Part shown: piece after piece, positions 56,401 to 64,000 of the stretch | Position numbering within the stretch: position 1 is the stretch's first letter | Layout: each line of letters starts with the position of its first letter | NCBI GenBank assembly: GCA_963576565.1 | Contig: OY755039.1 | Coordinates: 143,351,369 to 143,415,368, forward strand | Source: Aspidapion aeneum | Lineage: Eukaryota > Arthropoda > Insecta > Coleoptera > Brentidae | Direction: 5' to 3' | DNA: 64,000 nucleotides | The notes under the pieces: model-generated | What the model saw: only the letters and a program-made list of their open reading frames with translations | Told to the model about the DNA's origin: nothing | Database searches by the model: none | Program-made: the position numbers and the translations under genes

Positions 56401-58651
56401 TTATTTCCCAATTGTCCACAACTTCCAAGTTTTCATCCCTAAATACCTAGGTACTTTCTCAGTCTAACACCATCCATCGTTATCCAACATAACGCTTTAA
56501 TTTTAGAAGCAACAAAACGAAGATTAAGTGAAAAGCTAAGCAAGTATGTTGGAAGTTGCTTTACAATGGGCGCAGATGTAAGGCCCCTTTAAGTACACGC
56601 CACTGTCCTGAACTGCAAACTAACAAAAAACTGAAGACTAGCATATATGCCGTCAAACAACATTTGGCATGAAATTAAAATAATTTCATATCATACCAGT
56701 ACCCTCCAAAAACAAAACGTTTTTTACTATAAGACCCAAACACTTAACCAATAAATCTTGTTATTTAAAATTATGATTTGGAAGTAAAAGATTTATTTAT
56801 TCCTGCCTGATCAACTAAGACAAAAAAAAGTTCACCTTTTGTAACTCAAGAAATTACCGTTTGGTCCCCTAAAAAAAATATAACCTGTCTGGTCACCCTT
56901 TAAAACTACGACCCCTATACAAACCGTTTTGACCAAAACAAGAATTCGAGAAGTTATGTTAACAGAAAGGAAATAATTTTTTACGAAAAATTAAATTATT
57001 AAAAAAAAAAGTAAAATTTTGGAAATATTTTTACCAATTACCCCCGCCTAGCATTTATATTTAGTTGAAAGTCTCTCTTAAATTCACTGACCAATTTCAC
57101 GGCCTCACAATGCTATTACTTAAAAAAATTACTGAACTTTACAAATGAACTAAAAAAAATCAAAAAAACTTATATCTATATCTGTCTCAGTTAAACATTT
57201 CTTTTGTGGTATTATATCTAGTTGGGCTTCAAATTCATTTTCTCTGTATTCAATCTGGAGCAGGCAAAACTTCTCAAGGCTCAAACATAAATGTTTGCTC
57301 TCCAATGGCCATGACCAAGCTATGACTTGAACGCAGAAAAAAATACAGAAAAAAAAATAAATGTGTACCAGAAAACTTTAATTGATAGAAATACCCGTAG
57401 GTCATTTTTTAAAAAATGCACTCCAAAGCCCAACGCCGTATTTTCTACCAAAAAAACTTGACCAGTCACGAAACACAACTAGACAACTAAACCAAAGACC
57501 TAAAAACTGTCTTTCAAAAAAAATACCCCAAAAAAAAAAATGTTAACTGGACCTCTGGCATTGATCTTCAGCCAAGGTGTCACTCTAGGGGTTTTAGCCT
57601 TGTGTTTCCTAACCTCCCGAGCCGACACTAGTAGTAGTACCATCCTCTGACCCGATGTAACTGAGTGACGTAAGTTCTTAATTGTCATCAACAGTTACCT
57701 CCAAAAACAAGAAAAGAAAATGACAAAGCAAAATAAACTAATTTTCCTTTTCTTTCATTACTAATTAATACTTTCAACTAAACAAATCTACTAGCTGTTA
57801 AGCTATATTTACTTTAAAACAACTCAGCCAAGAAAAATTTGTGTGAAACCCTGTAAAAATATTCCAATTTCCAAGTGGTGATATCCCACAAAAATTAAAA
57901 TCACCAAAAAATAACTTGTTGACCCAAATAAATTGACTGTACTAAATACTAAAAAATAATCTGTGAACCAATTTCTATCTTATCACAAGCAGGAAATAAT
58001 AAAATATAAATAAATGAACCTGCAGGAAAAAAAATTGTTAGAAAAAAACACAGTACCTATGTCATATATTTAAACCTAAAAAGACTATGTCTGGAGGTCC
58101 ATCCACCTATAGATCAACAAAAAAAAATTGAAGTAAATTTACATTGTTGTATTTATTTTTCTTAAAAAATTAAAATGTGTTTTTCCTACAAAAACTTTAA
58201 AGAATTAAGAACATGAGTTGGACTCTGTTCAATAAAAACTCCTATGTTTTTTTATCCACTTATTGTTCCTTAATAAATAAAAATGAATCTTTTATTTTCC
58301 AAGAAAAAACTTGTGAAGATAAGCTAATAAAAAACTAAGAGGATTACTAAAACAACAAACCGAGTTCCAAATCAACGTTCAAATATTACTAAAAAAAATA
58401 TTTAAAAAAATGTTATTTCCAAAAACCAATGATCTTGTTTTTTATGAAAAAAAAATGATTGAGTGTCAAAACCACCCACAGCCACTGAAAGCCTTTAACC
58501 TGGCTTTGGATGTACCACAAAAAATTTAAAAAAAAAATTCCAAAAAAATTCAAAAAAAAGTTTTTCCTTTTTTTTTCTAAATTAAATAAAAAGAACAAAA
58601 AATTACATCAGATGTTAAAAAACTAGCCAAAACACACGTAGGGTGCCAATT
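53445..58651 (-). other. 5.2-kb untranslated leader of the Gypsy element
   Basis: Lies between the 5' LTR and gag. It is A/T-rich with many A and T runs. No ORF longer than about 80 codons has a domain, and no nested transposon was recognised. A leader of this length is unusual for Ty3/Gypsy elements. It may hold packaging or regulatory sequence, or degraded extra coding sequence. Confidence 0.7.
58633..58648 (-). promoter_or_regulatory. primer binding site, tRNA-Lys-like
   Basis: Three bases after the 5' LTR the minus strand reads TGGCACCCTACGTGTG. It begins TGG and is close to the PBS complementary to insect tRNA-Lys (TGGCGCCCAACGTGGG), with three differences. The comparison sequence is from general knowledge. 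Confidence 0.65.
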
Positions 58652-61600
58652 TGTGGCCTTAAAAAAAGTTAAAAAAATAATTTGGGCGCCAATTTGTGGC
58701 CTATTAAAAATGCGTTGTGTGACATTTGTGGCAGCTTAAAGACGTTGCCGCCATTTTGTGACACTGTAATTAGGATAGTGACAATTTGCCGACTTGTGAC
58801 ACAACAAAACCATTGAATAATTAAACAAATATCTGGAAGCAGAACTGTATTTTCCAGCTAGGTAAAACATTGATATGCCCGGTAACTTTTATACAGTGGA
58901 GAAGGGGGGGGGTTCAGAAATAAGAAAATTTTAAGTGCGCCACATTATTTAATACCAATGTTTTACAAAGAAGATCTTAAATAAAATACAGTTCAACCCA
59001 AACGTTGTAGCTAAACAATGAAATTCTACCTACTTCCGAGGCTTCCAGCATATTTATGTAATTAGAAGAAACCAAAAAAATTGACTAATAGACAAAATAA
59101 AATTTAAAAGATTCCCAAATGAATCAAAATGACAAAAATAGAAGCACTTTACAGGCAGATGGACTCCTTTAACAGGCCATAGTGTACCTACATCCGAGTC
59201 AGTAGTGTGAGACTCAGTTGTATAAATGATTGAAAAAAATAAATATACTTCCAAAATCGTTCCATCATAGGGGAGATCTGGACCAAATATCTGCTGTCAT
59301 CATTCTACGTTGGGTAGAATGAGACAGACAGCAACCCAGTCCGAGATCCACCCCATGAGGTAAAACAGTGTAAAGAAACCGCTAAAACATATAATCTCAT
59401 CTCTCTTTTGTCTCCGCAAAGTTGGTCATTGGGTTGTACAAATAATACAAATATTTAGTTCATCTTGTATAATTAGATTGTAAAACTTGAGAAAAATACC
59501 AAACAAGTCAGGGCCAAAATAGCAAGGCACTTTAAATTTGACAGTAAAATTATCTTAAATAAATGAAATGAAGGAAACAAGTCAATGTAGTAAATATGCC
59601 GCAAAACCAGGGTTATGACGTCATACCTTATCTTGCGTTTACAAGAAATGTTGAAATTATACTGTGAAAACTTATATATGAAAAGATTACGTCTAAATTA
59701 TATTAAAAATTTATATATGAGGAAAAAAATTATAGTTAAGGCTTGCTCCTACCTTGGTCCTTGATTATTTTTTGTATAAATGTGTGTTCTAGTTTGTAAA
59801 CCTAGAGTTGTCCAGACACCTCCTGACTGCTACTGCTGCTCCTAGTTTGCCCGCGCCTCCCCTAATGCCCGCTTAGCACATCACGCTAGGGCAGCACATG
59901 GTGGTCAAAATGTTGGTTCTTGCCCGAGCGTAAAAACCCTGTGGAAAATGAAATGTTTCAGTTTCCTGGAATTCGTCAATTTTGCACGAAGTTCCCCTAC
60001 ACAGTAACTTAAATCGAGAACCCCATGTCGACTCAATAAAATAAAGTAGATTTAAACAGATGAACTAAAATAAGCCTACGTACCTTTCCCAGGGTTATAA
60101 CTGGCCCGTCCGGCTTCCCACCAGCGTCCAGCCCAACTGTCCCGTCGCTGGAATTGACAGGGCTGTAGACAAAGGAGAAAAACAATATATAGTTTTTATC
60201 CAACACGTGGTTAAAAGAAAAATATAAAAACGCCAAAAATTCCCCACGTCTTTTGTCAAAAAAAAAAATACATTTCACACGACAAATAATTACAATTTGG
60301 GAGGCAAATATTATCTTGAAGAGTACTCAAATAATAAAAAAAAATGAAAAAAAAAATCGAACTTACCAATGCTCTTTCCGTGCAAATGGCGTAGGCCGAC
60401 TTAAATCCCCCTCAAAACAGGGTGCGAGCGTCACTCCAGATTGCCTAGACACGACGGACTCACTTCCACAGTTTCTGGGATATCTCCTACAATCGCTGTA
60501 GTGCCAATCACCAAAAACAAAGGCGATCCCAGAAACTGTTGTCGACCCAGCCAAAATTCGTTAGCAAGAGAGACCAACCACTTCGTCGAGAATACCAGAA
60601 TAATGAATTGGCCGGAAACCGTTTTGTAAATTTGGGGGGGAGTGGGGACAGTAAAACACAATACCAACCAACCAGAAAAACCCGCGATTTTCAAACTAAC
60701 CAATGAGATACAGCAATAGTTCTATACAGGTATATAGGGGCAGCACCGACCAAGGAGACATTGAAATTAGGTAAAACACACATTGAGGTGTTGTCGGATC
60801 TATTTCCACGGTTGAAATTTTTACAACAAGGACGTCGAGACACCCTCCATACACATTATTAATATTCGAACACTCAACCAATTCCCATATGAGTAAAGCT
60901 ATACTGAGCGCAGAATTTAGTTGCACTCCAGTTACAGTCTTCGTCAAAAGTTTCCTTCGCTCTTTATAAATGTTTTCTCTAATATTCATATGGTTTAACG
61001 CCATTTTTGTAAAACATTTCTACAGTAATAAAGTTGTTTCTGAACCTGAACCCAAAAATACACACTGAACTATTGCTTAAAGGCACAAGAGTGTTCAGAT
61101 GTTAACTCACACGATTTCGTTTATTCTTTTAGTCTTGGTTTTTATCCCTCGTTTATCTCCCCTTTACCAAAGTGCATAACTCGTATTTATTTTATCCTTT
61201 CCCTATCAAATTAATAAAGATATCAAAGTGGCGGAGCCTCGGTTGTTCCTGGTCGACCCAAATATGTTTTCGTATTATCAAAACTAGTTAATCCGTGAAG
61301 GATATGAGGTTCGGATTGTCCCAATATCCTCGAAATAAACGTAAGGGAATGAAATGTTCATCTAAATGTTTCCTTCCTGTTACTGAAACCATTTGTGATG
61401 CGGCAACGCCGCCATTCCCCAGCATAACAGCTGTTTAACTTTATGTACGTCAAGTAAACGACGAACCTGCAGAAATAAACAAAACAACCAAAAGTTTTAT
61501 GTGATTTTCCCGAAACCTGTGATCCTAAATTCCAATTACGATGTCCAGATAATGCGATGTGCGTAGTGTCCACAGTAATTCGATGGAATGCCTCCTTTTA

Positions 61601-61751
61601 AGGTAACTTCCTAGACACTATATAACCTCCAAACCTAGCTCTATAAAATACCCTTACTTTGTGTACAGAAAGACGAATCAAAGAGCCTTGATTATTTACC
61701 TAAATAAACAAATATGTAACGTTGTCTTAAACGTAAAAATGACACGTTACA
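58652..61751 (-). repeat. 5' LTR of the Gypsy element (3,100 bp)
   Basis: It has TG...CA ends and is nearly identical to 45196-48450 without the MITE. It carries a 33-bp segment (about 59152-59184) missing in the other LTR. Element transcription would start here on the minus strand. Confidence 0.95.
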
Positions 61752-61755
61752 ATTT

Positions 61756-62299
61756 TTAAATTCACGGGTACGAAATTTCACGTTTGTTAGTATTATTTGG
61801 CTTAAAAATTCCGTTGATTGACGCTCACTGTCTTGATGACGGGTAAAAATGCAAAATGCGTTGATCCGGCCTGAAAAGACAAAGAGCTGTCGTAGGTCAC
61901 GGACTATAGTTGTTTTCTTTTATTTGCATTCGATCTTTTCATTGATCGATATTGTATAGCAGTGTTTTCCCTGCTTTTGGTTTTTTGTTTCTCTCGTATC
62001 TCGGTAGATGGCGCCTCTTGCTATAGTTCGCTCACTAATTACATTTAATTAGAGACAAAACCGTCTGATTAACTTCGCAAGATTTGTCACTTGACCAGCA
62101 GTGTTCTGAGGAGTCCCATAAGGACGGAACGGTTAACTGTCAACACTTATTAGGTGTCCATTAGATCTTGGACCCCCGTGAGGTTAAGCTTTCAAGCTAC
62201 CCACGGAAAAATATAAGGGAAACAAAAAACTCCTTTTTGCCCGATTAGCCATGAAACTTGTTTGATTTTTAAATTCACGGCTACGAAATTTCACGTTTG
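61756..62299. repeat. LINE 3'-end copy plus ATCAAACAAG element copy B
   Basis: 61756-61800 (AAATTCACGG, TACGAAATTTCACGTTTG) duplicates 62270-62310, the 3' end of the following LINE. 61890-62266 is an inverted copy of 44815-45193 (ATTTGCATTCGATC, GATGGCGCCTCTTGCTATAG, CCCGATTAGCC). No gene. Confidence 0.65.
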
Positions 62300-63500
62300 T
62301 TAATACTTTTTATATTTTGATTTAAATGCTTGTGATGATAGAATCCGAAACTGATGTGGTATTAAGTTAAATTGTTTGACGGCGTTATAGGAAAATGAGC
62401 TCTGAAAAATCGCAGTACTATGAAGTGGCATAGTTAATTTTACATTGTCTCTTATATTTATGTTATGAATAGTGCTACGAAATATTAAACGTTCTTTTAA
62501 AGAAACAGGTAAATTAGGATTGTATATTACTTTCACCAAGAAGGGCGAAAAATGAAGATCTCTGCGGTCATTCATCTTAAGCCATTTTATATCTTTATAT
62601 AAATGTGAAACATGATCAAATTTGCGCAAACCATAGACGAACCTTACGCACACATTCTGTACTTTTTGAATACGATTTTTACTTTCCTGATCTAGACAGA
62701 ATCCGTAAACAAAATCACAGTAGTTAAAGTTAGAAAGGACCAACGATTCACATAAATTTCGTCTTAATTGTTTATTAAGAATATGCCTATTGCCATATAA
62801 AACTCTCATGGATGTAAACGATTTTTGAAATAACTTTTTAAGATGTTCTTTAAATCTAAGTTTGTTGTCCAACATGACTCCCAAAGTTTTTGTACAATCT
62901 TTAAAATTTAATTTTGAGTTATTGATAACTATATTAAGATTACTTTTTAAAAAATCTATATTTTTGTCTTTACCAAACAACATAACGCAAGATTTATCTG
63001 GATTGAGCTTCAAATTATGATCGTGAGATAGCTCATTTAAGATCTTTAAGTCGTCGTTTATACATTTTTCAAACTCTTTGTAATTTTCCATAACGAAACA
63101 ACAGTAAATTTGGGTGTCATCGGCAAAGGCTTGAACTTTACAAGATTTAAGAGATCTTAGAATGTCAGATGTGTAGATTAGATACAGCAAAGGACCTAAA
63201 ATTGATCCCTGGGGAACGCCAGAGAGTATCTCTACTCTGTCTGAGTACTCACCATTTGAACAAATTGATTGAAATCTGGAAGTTAAGTTAGATTCAAGAA
63301 GTGTGTAAGTCTATATTTAAACCATAATAGCGTAGTTTAGCCACCAACAGCTCATGACTAAGTGTATCAAAAGCTTTTGAAAAATCCAAAAGCACTAACA
63401 CAGAACTCATTTTTTTATCACAGGCTTTAATAATATCATCCAATACATTAGTCAAAGCTACCGATGTACTAATTGGGTAAACTTTTTTAGCGTATTTAAT
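62300..63500 (-). pseudogene. CR1/Jockey-type LINE reverse transcriptase, broken
   Basis: From 63500 down, TSVALTNVLDDIIKACDKKM and SSVLVLLDFSKAFDTLSHEL (RT motif A, D in LLDFSKAFD) are followed by a frame change near 63295. GVPQGSILGPLLYLIYTSDI (motif B region, near 63215) then leads into the long frame 63190-62300. The catalytic FADD box is in VQAFADDTQIY, residues about 20-30 of that frame. The thumb and C-terminal region (GVMLDNKLRFKEHLKKL, FNYCDFVYG, RIQKVQNVCVRFVYG) are typical of CR1, L2 and Jockey-like elements. The N-terminal endonuclease is missing, as in 5'-truncated LINE copies. It is non-functional. Confidence 0.85.
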
Positions 63501-64000
63501 TACAAGCCGGCAGCACCGCACAGGACAAAATGTCAATTTCACCCGTTTCTTTCCGGTGTATGAGTGAGTGTTCAAGTGCAGGGGCGGGAGGAATGTTTGT
63601 TTTATGTGACGTCGGCCATGTTCATCGCGCGAAAACGTTCGTTGCCCTTTCTACGCGTTGCCGGTTCCCCAGGTCCCCCCTTATATACGCCACTGGCCTT
63701 AGCTATGTGTTTAATTTTAATGAACTTGTCATTGAGGACTTTGCGCATGTAAAAGAAAAGCGAATGGACTTTATCCATAAACAAATAAACTACAAACTAC
63801 ACCAAGTAGCTGCTTGTTTGTAAAATGCTAAAATAAAATTGTTTAGGTAAGTTTTTTTATTGCCTTTTTCATGCAATAGAAATTTCTGCCCCCCCAATTT
63901 ATAAGGTCACCATATTCAATAGCAACTGAAATGCACTTTTTGCCCTTTTCCCTCTACGCCTATGGACAGGCACAAAAACATAATGAAATCCTTGTCTTGC
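63501..64000. other. unclassified repeat-like DNA
   Basis: 63640-63690 contains AAAACGTTCGTTGCCC and GCGTTGCCGGTTCC, an inverted match to about 975-1000. CGCCACTGG and ACGCCTATGG words resemble the ends of hAT-like elements seen elsewhere. The 97-codon ORF at 63530-63823 has no recognised domain. Confidence 0.4.

Larger units (their letters stand above)
45196..61751 (-). mobile_element. 16.6-kb Ty3/Gypsy LTR retrotransposon
   Basis: Two LTRs of more than 3 kb (45196-48450, 58652-61751) enclose gag and pol on the minus strand. The 4-bp duplication ATTT flanks it (45192-45195, 61752-61755). The unoccupied paralogous sequence at about 62255-62280 confirms the target. Pol order protease-RT-RNase H-integrase is that of Ty3/Gypsy. 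LTRs of this size are known in the Osvaldo/Ulysses/Woot group; assignment to it is inference. No envelope gene is seen. The LTRs are nearly identical apart from two indels, so the insertion is fairly recent. Confidence 0.95.

Noticed and set aside
53445..58651. An envelope or extra gene in the long Gypsy leader
   Set aside because: No ORF over about 80 codons, no signal peptide, transmembrane or fusion-type motif; also on the wrong side of pol for an envelope gene.

Overview
This 64 kb window looks like AT-rich, repeat-packed arthropod DNA, most probably from an insect with a large genome and possibly a beetle. That assignment is an inference from the transposon content: Penelope, RTE-like and CR1/Jockey-like retroelements, hAT, Tigger, Harbinger, a Crypton-type recombinase, a DINE-like element with a (CAGA)n core, and a Ty3/Gypsy element with LTRs over 3 kb, as known for Woot of Tribolium. 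I found no convincing host gene, rRNA, functional tRNA or CRISPR. Almost every recognisable coding stretch belongs to a mobile element, and most are broken.

Layout. 1-2292: unclassified AT-rich DNA with a Penelope-like 3' motif near 1190. 2293-3816: a TA-flanked foldback element. 3819-8382: a nested stack made of an outer Tigger-like element, an inner TA-flanked element with Tigger-type transposase remnants ending in a PHD-like finger, a broken Crypton-type tyrosine recombinase, and a 598-bp MITE inside the finger. 8578-9695: a long-TIR element hit by an RTE-like LINE. 11514-12052: foldback. 12695-13948: hAT fragment, Tc1/mariner fragment and second copy of the 598-bp MITE. 14418-15004: 587-bp MITE whose sister lies inverted at 43868-44453. 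16126-20284: two hAT-like elements side by side sharing the 8-bp target GTTAGCAG; the first contains a DINE-like copy, the second a 2.4-kb RTE-like LINE.

20363-30184: hAT-like elements, a palindrome full of TTAGG-like repeats, tandem duplications and two more long-TIR elements. 30185-34072: two adjacent DINE-like copies, the second carrying an almost perfect 2.78-kb (CAGA)n array. 34553-35598: PIF/Harbinger element. 36269-37281: foldback with GC-rich arms. 38212-39246: rearranged Penelope insertion with a GIY-YIG endonuclease and hammerhead-like motif. 39900-42790: DINE-like copy, small foldbacks, tRNA-type SINE and RTE fragment. 45196-61751: a 16.6-kb Ty3/Gypsy element on the minus strand with 3.1-kb LTRs, a 5.2-kb leader, gag, an in-frame GGGAAAC heptamer and pol. 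62300-63500: CR1/Jockey-type reverse transcriptase.

The genes do not form host pathways. What can be read is a relative history of insertions: target duplications and paired empty and filled sites show which element entered which. The best-supported unusual items are the giant (CAGA)n array in a twin-hairpin element, the stacked hAT pair, the four-level nest with a 7-bp-TSD MITE, the Penelope head-to-head rearrangement, and the gag-pol frameshift site.
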